Assembly (NCBI GenBank): GCA_024711345.1
Contig: JANJTA010000037.1
Coordinates: forward strand, 1 to 64,000
Direction of reading: 5' to 3'
DNA: 64,000 nt
From: Rhodanobacter sp.
GTDB lineage: Bacteria; Pseudomonadota; Gammaproteobacteria; Xanthomonadales; Rhodanobacteraceae
Shown here: piece by piece, positions 10,158 through 18,846 of the stretch
Position numbering within the stretch: position 1 is the first letter of the stretch
Layout: the number at the start of each line of letters is the position of its first letter
The notes under the pieces: model-generated
Databases searched by the model: none
Seen by the model: the letters and a program-made list of their open reading frames with translations, nothing else
What the model was told of the DNA's origin: nothing
Translations under genes and position numbers: made by a program

Positions 10158-10492
10158 GGCGCCACCCCGGCCACGTCGCAGGCCATGCGGGCCAGCTCGC
10201 CGGAGGACTTCAGGTCCTCGATGATGTCGCAGCCGCCGATCAGTTCGCCCTGGATGAACAACTGCGGGAACGTCGGCCAGTTCGAGAAGTGCGGCAGCGC
10301 CGCGCGCACCTGCGGATCGGCCAGCACGTTCACCGCATGGAACGCGGCGCCGGCGTCGGCCAGCGCCTTGGCCGCGCGGCTGGAGAAGCCGCACATCGGA
10401 AACTCGGGCGTGCCCTTCATGAAAAGCACGATGGGATGTTCGGCCAGGGTCGCCCTGATTTGTTCGTTGATGTCCATGCTTCGGTGTTTCAT
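10154..10492 (-). CDS. grxD: Monothiol glutaredoxin Grx4 (GrxD)
   Basis: 112 residues of the CGFS monothiol glutaredoxin family, which binds [2Fe-2S] clusters with glutathione and delivers or senses iron-sulfur clusters in the cytosol. CGFS is at residues 34-37, followed by the WPTFPQLFI cis-Pro segment and GGCDI. An internal ATG at 10477 (MDINEQ...) matches usual family N-termini and could be the real start; neither start has a strong RBS. It is divergent from sodB, with overlapping promoter sequence between them. Confidence 0.9.
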   Translation of the reverse strand: MKHRSMDINEQIRATLAEHPIVLFMKGTPEFPMCGFSSRAAKALADAGAAFHAVNVLADPQVRAALPHFSNWPTFPQLFIQGELIGGCDIIEDLKSSGELARMACDVAGVAP

Positions 10493-10495
10493 CTT

Positions 10496-10524
10496 TACAA
10501 TGCAGGCAAGCCGGTATTGTATCA
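10496..10524. promoter_or_regulatory. Divergent promoter elements between grxD and sodB
   Basis: Minus strand: extended -10 TGATACAAT (10524-10516), about 24 nt before the grxD ATG at 10492. Plus strand: TACAAT at 10496-10501, upstream of sodB. Neither has a strong -35. The two -10 boxes are only 15 bp apart, so the two transcription units probably influence each other. Confidence 0.4.
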
Positions 10525-10591
10525 GTCACCCGTCGGCTGCCGTTTGCTGCGCCGGCCTTTTCTCTCCCAGCCACCTCCAAGGAGCCTCATC

Positions 10592-11170
10592 ATGGCGATC
10601 GAACTTCCTCCGCTGCCGTACGAAAAGAACGCACTGGAGCCGCACATCTCCGCCGAAACGCTGGAGTACCACTACGGCAAGCATCATCAGGCCTATGTGA
10701 CCAACCTCAACAAGCTGATCGAGGGCACCGAGTTCGCCGGCGCCTCGCTGGAGGAGATCATCCGCAAGTCTTCCGGCGGCGTGTTCAACAACGCCGCGCA
10801 GGTCTGGAACCACACCTTCTACTGGAATTCGATGAGCCCGAAGGGCGGCGGCGCGCCGAGCGGCAAGCTGGCCGACGCGATCAACAAGGCGTTTGGCTCG
10901 TTCGAGAAGTTCAAGGAGGAATTCAGCAAGTCCGCCGCCGGCAATTTCGGTTCCGGCTGGACCTGGCTGGTACAGCGTCCGGACGGCTCGCTGGGCATCG
11001 TCAACACCTCCAACGCGGCCACCCCGATCACCGGCAGCGACAAGCCGCTGTTCACCACCGACGTGTGGGAACACGCCTACTACATCGACTACCGCAACGC
11101 CCGTCCGAAGTACGTCGAGGCGTTCTGGAACCTGGTGAACTGGGAATTCGCGGCCGGCAACCTGGCCTGA
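10592..11170 (+). CDS. sodB: Superoxide dismutase [Fe]
   Basis: 192-residue cytosolic iron superoxide dismutase. Metal ligands are seen as His in [11 protein letters not shown] (N-terminal), [10 protein letters not shown], and [11 protein letters not shown]. The [11 protein letters not shown] segment and GGGAPSG loop favour the iron over the manganese subgroup. Start is set by CAAGGAG seven bases upstream of the ATG. It is transcribed alone, divergent from grxD, and closed by a strong bidirectional terminator. Confidence 0.96.
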   Translation: MAIELPPLPYEKNALEPHISAETLEYHYGKHHQAYVTNLNKLIEGTEFAGASLEEIIRKSSGGVFNNAAQVWNHTFYWNSMSPKGGGAPSGKLADAINKAFGSFEKFKEEFSKSAAGNFGSGWTWLVQRPDGSLGIVNTSNAATPITGSDKPLFTTDVWEHAYYIDYRNARPKYVEAFWNLVNWEFAAGNLA

Positions 11171-11187
11171 TTCTCCCCGCTGCAGAC

Positions 11188-11219
11188 AAAAAAACGGAGC
11201 CTGGCGGCTCCGTTTTTTG
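11188..11219. terminator. Bidirectional terminator between sodB and purK
   Basis: AAAAAACGGAGCC / GGCTCCGTTTTTT forms a near-perfect hairpin with an A-run on one side and a T-run on the other. It serves sodB (plus) and purK (minus), which converge here. Confidence 0.92.
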
Positions 11220-11237
11220 TGCCCACGCCGGCTCCGC

Positions 11238-12392
11238 TCAACCGAGCGCGGACAACACCGGCGCCACCTGCGCCTCGCGCCCGAGCGCCGCGGCAATCGC
11301 GCCCAGGCGCGCGGCCAGTTGCCGTGCATCCGGTGCGCACACCGTGGCGTGACCCACCTTGCGACCAGGACGCGCCTGCTTGCCGTAGTCGTGCCAGTGT
11401 GCGTCGACGGCCCGCAGCAGCACGGACGCGTCCGGCAGCTCGCCAATCCAGTTGAACATGGCCGAGAGGCTGCGCGCGCCGGTGTCGCCCAGCGGCAGGC
11501 CGAGCACCGCGCGCACGTGGTTCTCGAACTGGCTGGCGTGCGCGCCCTCGATGGTCCAGTGACCGGAGTTGTGCACCCGCGGCGCCATCTCGTTGCCGAG
11601 CAGCTCGCCATCCTTGACGAACAGTTCCAGCGCGAACACACCGACGTAGTCCAGCCGCTCGGCCAGCGTGCGGGCCAGTGCGGTGGCGCGCGACTGCAGT
11701 TGCCCGATATCCGGCGCCGGCGCCAGGCTCATCGACAGCACGCCGTCGACGTGCCAGTTGCCGGTCAGCGGCCAGGTGCGGAAATCGCCGTCACGGCCGC
11801 GCACCGCAATCACCGACAACTCGCGCTCGAACGGCACGAAGGCTTCCAGGATCAGGCCGTGCTTCGTCGCCTGGGCGCCCAGCGCGGCCCAAGCCGCCTC
11901 CGCGTCCGCCAGCGCGTGCAGGCGGAACTGGCCCTTGCCGTCGTAGCCGAGCCGGCGTGTCTTGAGGATCGCCGGCACGCCGATCGCGGCCAGCGCCTGA
12001 TCCAGTTGCTCGCGCGTATCCACCGTCATGAAGTCGGGCGTGTGCAGGCCGCACTCGCGGAACAAGGTCTTCTCGGCCAGCCGGTCCTGCGCCACCGCCA
12101 GCGCCTGTGGCGCGGGCGACACCGCCACCCGTTCGGCCAGCCAGCGCGCCGTCTCGGCCGGCACGTTCTCGAAATCGAAGGTGACCACGTCGACCTGCGC
12201 GGCGAAAGCTCCCAGCGCGTCGTAGTCGGTCCAGTCGGCCACCACCAGCGGCGCCACCTGCCCGGCACAGGCGTCGGCCACGTTGTCCACCACCAGCGTC
12301 TTCACGCCCAGCGGCGCTGCCGCCAACGCCAGCATGCGCGCCAGCTGGCCACCGCCGAGTACGCCCAGCACGGGTTGCCGCCGATCGTTCAT
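11238..12392 (-). CDS. purK: 5-(carboxyamino)imidazole ribonucleotide synthase PurK
   Basis: 384-residue ATP-grasp enzyme that carboxylates AIR to N5-CAIR using ATP and bicarbonate, in purine synthesis. The N-terminal [13 protein letters not shown] is the family signature; the central ATP-grasp domain includes [14 protein letters not shown] and [13 protein letters not shown]. It is last in a purE-purK unit, with start overlapping the purE stop by four bases (ATGA). Confidence 0.95.
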   Translation of the reverse strand: MNDRRQPVLGVLGGGQLARMLALAAAPLGVKTLVVDNVADACAGQVAPLVVADWTDYDALGAFAAQVDVVTFDFENVPAETARWLAERVAVSPAPQALAVAQDRLAEKTLFRECGLHTPDFMTVDTREQLDQALAAIGVPAILKTRRLGYDGKGQFRLHALADAEAAWAALGAQATKHGLILEAFVPFERELSVIAVRGRDGDFRTWPLTGNWHVDGVLSMSLAPAPDIGQLQSRATALARTLAERLDYVGVFALELFVKDGELLGNEMAPRVHNSGHWTIEGAHASQFENHVRAVLGLPLGDTGARSLSAMFNWIGELPDASVLLRAVDAHWHDYGKQARPGRKVGHATVCAPDARQLAARLGAIAAALGREAQVAPVLSALG

Positions 12393-12892
12393 CGACGCGG
12401 GTCCGGCTGTTCGAGCACGGCCTCGGTCTGGCGTGCGCGCCAATGCTCCAGCGACGAGGCCAACGCCGGATCGTGCAACGCCAGCACCGCGGCCGCCAGC
12501 AGGCCGGCATTCACCGCGCCGGCGCGACCGATCGCCAGGGTACCCACCGGGATGCCGGCCGGCATCTGCACGATCGACAGCAGCGAATCCATCCCGTTCA
12601 GCGCCTTCGACTGCACCGGTACGCCGAACACCGGCAGGCGGGTCTTCGCCGCCAGCATGCCCGGCAGATGGGCCGCGCCGCCGGCGCCGGCGATGATCAC
12701 CTGCACCCCGCGTGCCGGCGCCTGTTCGGCGTAGCTGAACAGCAGATCCGGCGTGCGATGGGCGGAAACCACCCGCACCTCGTGCGCCACGCCCAGTTCG
12801 GTCAGCACGTTCGCCGCGTGCTGCATGGTTTCCCAGTCCGAGCGCGAGCCCATCACCACGCCGACACGCGGCGCCCTGCTTGTTCCTGTCAT
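12389..12892 (-). CDS. purE: N5-CAIR mutase PurE
   Basis: 167 residues, class I PurE. It moves the carboxylate of N5-CAIR to C4. MGSRSDW near residues 14-20, SAHRTP (active-site His) and the [12 protein letters not shown] loop are all present. It is the first gene of purEK; the partner purK overlaps it. Confidence 0.96.
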   Translation of the reverse strand: MTGTSRAPRVGVVMGSRSDWETMQHAANVLTELGVAHEVRVVSAHRTPDLLFSYAEQAPARGVQVIIAGAGGAAHLPGMLAAKTRLPVFGVPVQSKALNGMDSLLSIVQMPAGIPVGTLAIGRAGAVNAGLLAAAVLALHDPALASSLEHWRARQTEAVLEQPDPRR

Positions 12893-12952
12893 GGCCGGGC
12901 CGTCCCAAAACGGCTATTGTAAGGGCTTTCCCCACCCCCGCACATCCAAGCC

Positions 12953-13222
12953 ATGGACAAGCGTCTGCTCGACATCCTGTGCTGCCCGGTCAGCAAAATG
13001 CCCCTGCGTCCGCTGGGCAGGCGCGAGCTCGACGCGCTGAACGAGGCCATCGGCGCCGGCAAGGTCGACACGGTGGCCGGGGCCGCCGTGCGCGAACGGA
13101 TCGGCGAAGGCCTGATCACCACCGACCACAAGGTGATCTACCGGGTCGAGGATGGCATTCCGGTGATGCTGCCCGAGGAGGGCATCGGCACCGCCCAGCT
13201 GAACGGATTCCCCGCCGGCTGA
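12953..13222 (+). CDS. Trm112-like UPF0434 family protein
   Basis: 89-residue small protein of the Trm112/UPF0434 (YcaR) family. MDKRLLDILCCPVSK at the N-terminus and VIYRVEDGIPVMLPEE at the C-terminus are diagnostic. Of the zinc-binding cysteines of eukaryotic Trm112, only the N-terminal CC remains. Family members may chaperone methyltransferases, but the bacterial role is unproven. It stands alone, divergent from purE. Confidence 0.88.
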   Translation: MDKRLLDILCCPVSKMPLRPLGRRELDALNEAIGAGKVDTVAGAAVRERIGEGLITTDHKVIYRVEDGIPVMLPEEGIGTAQLNGFPAG

Positions 13223-13345
13223 GGTCGCGCAACGCTTTCCGGCGGGCGCCCAAGGCATGACACGGGCCCCCGCTTTGCCTTATCGTCGATGCCTGCGCGG
13301 CGCCTTCCCGGGGCGGGTGGCGCACCAACGTTTCAGGGGTTGGCG

Positions 13346-15604
13346 ATGAACGAAGCCAGTGATCCATCCCGAGTCATCCATTTCAGCCAGCGCCTGGACC
13401 CGGCCAGCGAGCGCGTCGGCGAGTTGCTTGCTTCCGTGCGCAACATCGCCGGCAAGCGGTTGCAGCAATGGGTCGGCAATGCCTTCGAGCACGTCGACGA
13501 CGCTCTGTTCGACCTGGCCGAGAAGGCCGAGAACAACGCCGCGCAGATGCATTACTTCGACGGCATGCGCGAAGTGCGCAAGCGCCGGCCCGCGGTGGAA
13601 CGCAGTTTTCTCGGCGCGATCAACCGCCACATCGGCGAACTGATCCATCCGCAGTCCGTGAGCAACCCGGCCTCGCCGTTCGGCACGCCCGAGCTGACGC
13701 TGGTGGCGGACAACGAGCTGGAGGAATCGCTGGCCATCACCAGCATGATCAGCAAGAACGATGCGCGCCTCGCGCGCGACCTGTTCGCGGTCAACCAGCG
13801 CCTGTCGGTGATCTGCGGCGGCCGCAAGATCGAGGATTCCAGCAACCCGGTGGCTCCGGCGATCCTGGCGCAGGCGTTCCGCCAGGCGCTGCACGAACTC
13901 GGCGCCGACATGCGCGTCAAGCTGATCATCTACAAGCTGTTCGATCGCTACGTATTGTCGTCGCTGGAGGAGCTCTACCAGGAAATCAACACCGAACTGG
14001 TGCGCGCCGGCGTGCTGCCGCAGCTGCGTCACGAAGCGCTGCGCGGCGACGCGACGGGCGCCCAGCAGGCATCTGCCGAGGCAGCCGATGCCGCCGCCGG
14101 CGAGATTCCCAGCGACCTGCTGCAGACCTTGCACGCGCTGTTCAGCGCGCGCCGCGGCCCGGCTGCCGGCGGCAACGCCATGCATGCGATGCCGAGCGGT
14201 CCGCTGCCGTCGGCGAACGAGCTGCTGGGCGCGCTCAGCGTGCTGCAGAGCCAGATCGCCAGCGCCGGACCGTTGCCGTACGCTCAACCGGGCGATGCCG
14301 CCGCATTGAGTCGCGAGGTACTGCAGCTGAAGAGCCAGCTGCTGACCCAGTTGGGCGCGCTGCGCGGCGAGAAGCCCAGCAACGTCGCCACCATCGACGA
14401 GGACACCATCGACCTGGTCGGCATGCTGTTCGAGTTCATCCTGGAAGACCGCAACCTGCCGGCCACGATGCAGGTGATGCTGGCGCGACTGCAGATCCCG
14501 TACCTCAAGGCGGCGATTCTCGACCGCAAGCTGTTCGCGCACCGCCAGCATCCGGCGCGGCGGCTGCTGGACTGCCTGGCCGAGCAGGCCAAGGGCTGGT
14601 CCGAGGAGTCCGACCGCGACCGCCGCCTGTACGACAAGGTGAAATCCACCGTCGACCAGTTGCTGCACGACTTCGACGACGACATGGGCATCTTCGAACG
14701 CCTGCTGCTCGACCTGCAGCAGTTCCAGGATCTCAACAAGCGCCGTTCCGAACTGGCCGAGCAGCGCGTGGCCGAATCCACCCGCGGGCGCGAGAAGCTC
14801 GAGCAGGCGCGCCGCCGCGCCGCGCGCGAGATCCTCGACCGCATCGGCGAGCACCGGTTGCCGCCGCTGGTGCATGGCGTGCTCGCCCGCGCCTGGGCCA
14901 ACCATCTGGTGCTGACCCTGCTGCGCCAGGGCGAAAGCTCGCCCGAGTTCAAGAGCGCGCTGCGCTTCGTCGACGACTTCATCGCCAGCACCAGGCCGGC
15001 GACGACGCCGGAAAGCCGGCAGGCCTTGCGCCAGATGCTGCCCGGCATCGAGCGCGCGCTGCGCCAGGGCCTGGCCAATGTGGCGTTCCAGGAACAGGAC
15101 ATCGAGCGCCTGCTGGGCCAGTTGCACACCTATTACCGGCAGCGGCTCGGCGAAACCCTCGGCGCCGCCGAGGCAGTGGCGGTCGACGAGGACGCCGCGA
15201 TGCTGGCGATCCCCGACAGCATCCAGCCGATCATCGAGCAGGACACCACGCCGCCGGAAAGCATCGAGGATGATCTCGCCGAAGCGCCGCTGGACAGTCC
15301 GGAGTGGCACCAGGTGCAGGCGCTGCAGCCGGGCACCTGGCTGGAGTTCTGCCTGCCCGACGAGGCGATGACCCGCGCCAAGCTGTCGTGGATCAGCCCG
15401 ATGAGCGGCCGCTACCTGTTCGTCAACCGGCGTGGCCTGAAGGTGGCTGATTACTCGCCGCAGGAACTGACCGCGCTGATCACCGATGGCCGTGCCCGCG
15501 TGCTCGCTGCCAACGCGCTGTTCGATCGCGCGATGAGCGCGATCGTCACCAAGCTGAGCCAGCCGGATGCCTCCACGCCGCCGACGGACACGGCCGCCGA
15601 ATGA
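13346..15604 (+). CDS. DUF1631 family protein
   Basis: 752-residue cytosolic protein of the DUF1631 family found in gamma-/beta-proteobacteria. It is mostly alpha-helical and acidic. The C-terminal ~110 residues (WLEFCLPDEAMTRAKLSWIS... RYLFVNRRG) look like a PilZ-type beta-barrel, so cyclic-di-GMP binding is possible but the usual RxxxR motif is not obvious. Start 13346 follows AGGGGTTGGCG; an upstream ATG at 13289 lacks an RBS. nadC starts within its stop codon, so the two are co-transcribed. Confidence 0.8.
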   Translation: MNEASDPSRVIHFSQRLDPASERVGELLASVRNIAGKRLQQWVGNAFEHVDDALFDLAEKAENNAAQMHYFDGMREVRKRRPAVERSFLGAINRHIGELIHPQSVSNPASPFGTPELTLVADNELEESLAITSMISKNDARLARDLFAVNQRLSVICGGRKIEDSSNPVAPAILAQAFRQALHELGADMRVKLIIYKLFDRYVLSSLEELYQEINTELVRAGVLPQLRHEALRGDATGAQQASAEAADAAAGEIPSDLLQTLHALFSARRGPAAGGNAMHAMPSGPLPSANELLGALSVLQSQIASAGPLPYAQPGDAAALSREVLQLKSQLLTQLGALRGEKPSNVATIDEDTIDLVGMLFEFILEDRNLPATMQVMLARLQIPYLKAAILDRKLFAHRQHPARRLLDCLAEQAKGWSEESDRDRRLYDKVKSTVDQLLHDFDDDMGIFERLLLDLQQFQDLNKRRSELAEQRVAESTRGREKLEQARRRAAREILDRIGEHRLPPLVHGVLARAWANHLVLTLLRQGESSPEFKSALRFVDDFIASTRPATTPESRQALRQMLPGIERALRQGLANVAFQEQDIERLLGQLHTYYRQRLGETLGAAEAVAVDEDAAMLAIPDSIQPIIEQDTTPPESIEDDLAEAPLDSPEWHQVQALQPGTWLEFCLPDEAMTRAKLSWISPMSGRYLFVNRRGLKVADYSPQELTALITDGRARVLAANALFDRAMSAIVTKLSQPDASTPPTDTAAE

Positions 15605-16458
15605 TCGACGCCACACCGTTCGCGGCACCGGATGCCGCGCAGATTGCCGCCGACGTCGACCGCGCCTTTGCCGAGGACATCGGCCCGGGCGACGCCACGG
15701 CGGAGCTGCTCCCGGCCGCAGCCAGCGCCCACGCCGAACTGACCTGCCGCGATGCGGCGGTGATCGCCGGCGCGGCCTGGTTCGATGCCTGCTTCCGCCG
15801 CCTCGACCCGGCGGTGCGGATCGACTGGCAGCTGCGCGACGGCGCGCGCGCCGCTCCCGGCTCGGTGATCTGCCGCCTGTCCGGGCATGCCCGCTCGCTG
15901 GTCACCGCCGAGCGCTCGGCGCTGAATTTCCTGCAGTTGCTGTCGGCCACCGCCACGGTGACCGCCGCATACGTCGCTGCCGTCGCCGGCACCGCGATGC
16001 GCGTGCTGGACACGCGCAAGACCATTCCCGGTCTGCGCGTCGCGCAGAAGTACGCGGTGCGCTGCGGCGGCGGCCACAACCAGCGCATGGGCCTGTACGA
16101 CGCGGTGCTGGTCAAGGAAAACCACATCATCGCCGCCGGCGGCATCGCCGCGGCGGTAGGGGCGGCACGCCGCCTGCACCCGAACCTGCTGCTCGAAGTC
16201 GAGGTGGAGAATCTCGATGAGCTGGAGCAGGCGCTGCGCTCCGGCGTGGACCGGATCATGCTGGACAATTTCGAGCCGGCGCAGATGCGCGAGGCGGTGC
16301 GGCGCACCGCCGGCCGCGTGCCGCTGGAAGCCTCCGGCAACGTCGACCTGGACACGATCGGCGAATACGCCCGCACCGGCGTGGACTTCATCTCGGTCGG
16401 CGCGCTGACCAAGCACGTGCACGCCGTCGACCTGTCGCTGCGCCTGCAACTGGACTGA
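15601..16458 (+). CDS. nadC: Nicotinate-nucleotide pyrophosphorylase NadC (quinolinate phosphoribosyltransferase)
   Basis: 285 residues. Converts quinolinate and PRPP to nicotinate mononucleotide in NAD synthesis. DTRKTIPGLR, KYAVRCGGGHNQRMGLYD and KENHI are the substrate/PRPP-binding blocks, and LEASGNV is the late conserved motif. It is coupled to the DUF1631 gene by a four-base overlap (ATGA). Confidence 0.96.
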   Translation: MIDATPFAAPDAAQIAADVDRAFAEDIGPGDATAELLPAAASAHAELTCRDAAVIAGAAWFDACFRRLDPAVRIDWQLRDGARAAPGSVICRLSGHARSLVTAERSALNFLQLLSATATVTAAYVAAVAGTAMRVLDTRKTIPGLRVAQKYAVRCGGGHNQRMGLYDAVLVKENHIIAAGGIAAAVGAARRLHPNLLLEVEVENLDELEQALRSGVDRIMLDNFEPAQMREAVRRTAGRVPLEASGNVDLDTIGEYARTGVDFISVGALTKHVHAVDLSLRLQLD

Positions 16459-16500
16459 GCCCGGCTTGCGCCCGCCCATCCGCGCCCACACACTGCGGGG

Positions 16501-16899
16501 ATGAGCGACCTTTCCAATCTGTTGCTGCTGCTGGCGCTGGTCGCCGTCGTGGGGCTGTGGCTGAAACTCAGCGCCGCGCGCGAACGCGCCGTGCGCGAAG
16601 CGCGCCAGCAATGCCAGCAACACGGGCTGCAACTGCTCGACGAAACGGTCGGCCTGCGCGCCGTGCGTCTGCGCCGGGTCAACGGCTTGCGCAGGGTCGA
16701 ACGCTGCTACGGCTTCGAAGTGAGCATCGACGGCCACGACCGCGAGCCGGGCCGGCTGTGGATGATCGGCGACGCGCTCAGCAGCCTCAGCCTGCCCACG
16801 ATCGAACGGTTGCCGCACGAAGAGGCAGCCACACGCAACGCCGCGGCCACGCCACCCGACAACGTGGTACCGCTGCGCCCGCGCAACCGGTTGAACTGA
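16501..16899 (+). CDS. DUF3301 family membrane-anchored protein
   Basis: 132 residues. One N-terminal hydrophobic helix (about 6-22) is followed by a charged cytosolic segment with RERAVREARQQCQQHGLQLLDETV, typical of DUF3301, and a Pro/Asn-rich tail. Function unknown. It is 42 bp downstream of nadC and probably in the same transcript. Confidence 0.8.
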   Translation: MSDLSNLLLLLALVAVVGLWLKLSAARERAVREARQQCQQHGLQLLDETVGLRAVRLRRVNGLRRVERCYGFEVSIDGHDREPGRLWMIGDALSSLSLPTIERLPHEEAATRNAAATPPDNVVPLRPRNRLN

Positions 16900-16941
16900 G
16901 CCGGGGGTGCCACCGCGCAGCTTGGGCGCGGCAGCCCGTGG

Positions 16942-17397
16942 CTACTTGACCACGCGCAAGTGCGGCGTGCTGCGCTTGGGCTTGTCGCCACCGGCATCGG
17001 CGGCACCGGGCGCCGGCGTGGGGTCGGCGGGTTCGGGAGCTGACGGCGGCGTGTCACCGCCCTCTTCCTCGGCCGGAAACATCATGCCCTGGCCGTTTTC
17101 CTGCGCGTACAACGCCAGCACCGCCTGCACCGGGATCTGGATCGCCTGGCTGACGCCGGAAAAACGCGCCTGGAAGCTGATCCACTCGTTGCCGAGGTCG
17201 AGGTTCGCCACCGCGCGCATGGCCAGGTTGAGCACCACCTGGCCGTTCTTGACCACCTGCGGCGGCACCCGCACGCCGGCGACGCCAGCGTCGACCAGCA
17301 CGTACGGGGTGAGATTGTTGTCGCTGATCCAGTCGTAGATCGCCCGCAGCAGGTACGGGCGGTTGGAAGTCATCGGCGCCGCTTCATTCTTGCTCAT
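16942..17397 (-). CDS. sspB: ClpXP specificity-enhancing factor SspB
   Basis: 151-residue adaptor that tethers ssrA-tagged and other substrates to ClpXP. RPYLLRAIYDWI, LTPYVLVDA, and NGQVVLNLAMRAVANL form the substrate-binding domain. A long acidic/proline-rich linker follows, and the C-terminal RSTPHLRVVK is the ClpX-docking tail. An internal ATG at 17373 (MTSNRPYLL) would avoid overlap with sspA and may be the true start. It follows sspA in one unit, as in E. coli. Confidence 0.93.
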   Translation of the reverse strand: MSKNEAAPMTSNRPYLLRAIYDWISDNNLTPYVLVDAGVAGVRVPPQVVKNGQVVLNLAMRAVANLDLGNEWISFQARFSGVSQAIQIPVQAVLALYAQENGQGMMFPAEEEGGDTPPSAPEPADPTPAPGAADAGGDKPKRSTPHLRVVK

Positions 17398-18028
17398 GGG
17401 TTTGCCGCATCGCCTTTTCCTGGTCGGTCATGCTGCGCGCAAAACCCTGACTGTGGAACAAACGCTCGCCGTAATCGACCACCGGCTTGCCCTCGCGGCC
17501 CAGTTCCACGCCCAGCCACGGCAGCCGCCAGATCACCGGCGCCACCAGGCAGTCGGCCAGGCTCATCTCCGGGTTGAGGAAGAATTTCGCGGCCTTGAAC
17601 AGCGGCACCGAAGCCAGCAGATGCTCGCGCAGGCGCTTGCGCGCCGCGTCCGCGGGCCGGCCGCCGGCACGGATGATGTCCACCTCGGTCAGCCAGTCCT
17701 TCTCGATGCGCACCGCGGCCACCCGCAGGCGCGCGCGCGACTGCGGGTCGATCGGCATCAGCGGCGGGTGCGGATAGCGCTCGTCGAGGTACTCGCAGAC
17801 CACCGAGGTGTCGAACAGGGTCAGGTCGCGATCGACCAGGGTCGGCGTGCTGGCGTACGGGTTCAGGTCGACCAGGTCTTCCGGCGGGCGGGCCGGATCC
17901 ACCAGTACCCGTTCGTAGCTGACCCCCTTGGCGGCCAGCACCAGCCGGGCGCGATGGCACTGCACGTCATCGGCGGTGGTGTAGAGCGTCAATACGCTGC
18001 GTGAGCGGGCGCTTGGGACCATGCGCAA
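17384..18028 (-). CDS. sspA: Stringent starvation protein A (SspA)
   Basis: 214 residues of the glutathione-transferase fold. SspA binds RNA polymerase and helps redirect transcription under stress. It has an N-terminal thioredoxin-like domain (LTLYTTADDVQCHRARLVLAAKG) and a C-terminal helical domain (GFARSMTDQEKAM). It sits between petC and sspB, the usual bc1-sspAB arrangement. A second ATG two codons in (18022) is equally possible. Confidence 0.93.
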   Translation of the reverse strand: MRMVPSARSRSVLTLYTTADDVQCHRARLVLAAKGVSYERVLVDPARPPEDLVDLNPYASTPTLVDRDLTLFDTSVVCEYLDERYPHPPLMPIDPQSRARLRVAAVRIEKDWLTEVDIIRAGGRPADAARKRLREHLLASVPLFKAAKFFLNPEMSLADCLVAPVIWRLPWLGVELGREGKPVVDYGERLFHSQGFARSMTDQEKAMRQTHEQE

Positions 18029-18044
18029 TTCCCCATCGGTGAGA

Positions 18045-18075
18045 CGACTGCGGCGGCTCGTGGCCGCCGCAGTCG
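18045..18075 (-). terminator. Strong hairpin between petC and sspA
   Basis: A perfect 13-bp stem (CGACTGCGGCGGC / GCCGCCGCAGTCG) with a five-base loop lies between the two genes. No T-run follows on the minus strand (TCTCACC), so it may be an attenuator or an RNA-end stabiliser rather than a full terminator. Confidence 0.4.
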
Positions 18076-18095
18076 GATAATGCCATCCAGGCTGC

Positions 18096-18833
18096 TCAGT
18101 GGACGTCCTTCCAGTATTCCTTCTTCAGCATGGCGGCCAGGAAGGTGAAGAACGCCAGGAACAACAACACCCAGACGCCGTAATGATGGCGCTGCAGGGC
18201 CGCCGGTTCGGAAGCGTATTCCAGGAAGGTGGTCAGGTCACGACTGGCCTGCTGGTACTGCGCCGGCGTCAGCTTGCCCGGCTGCGACAGCACCAGTTTC
18301 TCGACCTTGGCGTCCTCGCCCGGCTTGGCCTCGGTCATCACCGCGGTCTGCAGGCCCTGCAGCTCCCACAGCGGGAACGGCATCGAGGCGTTCGGGAACA
18401 CCGTGTTGTTCCAGCCCACCGGACGGCTCGGGTCCAGATAGAACGAGTTGAGGTAGGCGTAGACCCAGTCGGCACCCTTGGCACGCACTTCCAGCGAGAG
18501 ATCCGGCGGAGCCTTGCCGAACCACTTGGCGGCATCGGCCTCCGGCATGTGCGAAACCACGGTCTCACCGAACTTGGCGCCGGTGAAGTTGAGGTTCTGC
18601 ATCACGTCCTGCTCGGTCAAGCCGAGGTCGCTGGCGATCCGCTCGTAGCGCATGTACTTCAGCGAGTGGCAGCCGACGCAGTAGTTGAAGAACAGCTTGG
18701 CGCCGCGCTGCAGCGAAGCCTGGTTCTGCACGTCGGTGCCGGCATGCGGCAGGCCGCCTTCCGACGCCTGCACCGGCACGCTGCCGACGACCAGAGCGAA
18801 CGCCAACGCCACCGGGAAGATGTACCGCTTCAT
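18096..18833 (-). CDS. petC: Ubiquinol-cytochrome c reductase, cytochrome c1
   Basis: 245 residues. Haem-bearing subunit of the bc1 complex that passes electrons from the Rieske protein to cytochrome c. Signal peptide ends ...VPVQAS; haem c site CVGCH near residue 55; a C-terminal membrane anchor (VWVLLFLAFFTFLAAML) is followed by KKEYW. An upstream ATG at 18854 lies in frame, but GCAGGGG before 18833 and the Lys-Arg signal start favour this one. Last gene of petABC. Confidence 0.94.
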   Translation of the reverse strand: MKRYIFPVALAFALVVGSVPVQASEGGLPHAGTDVQNQASLQRGAKLFFNYCVGCHSLKYMRYERIASDLGLTEQDVMQNLNFTGAKFGETVVSHMPEADAAKWFGKAPPDLSLEVRAKGADWVYAYLNSFYLDPSRPVGWNNTVFPNASMPFPLWELQGLQTAVMTEAKPGEDAKVEKLVLSQPGKLTPAQYQQASRDLTTFLEYASEPAALQRHHYGVWVLLFLAFFTFLAAMLKKEYWKDVH

Positions 18834-18846
18834 TAGCCCCTGCCGC

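Noticed and set aside
10158-10580. Upstream extension of the SDR reading frame through grxD
   Set aside because: This part overlaps grxD in another frame and has the Arg/Gly-rich make-up of a shadow; similarity to SDR proteins begins only after 10157.
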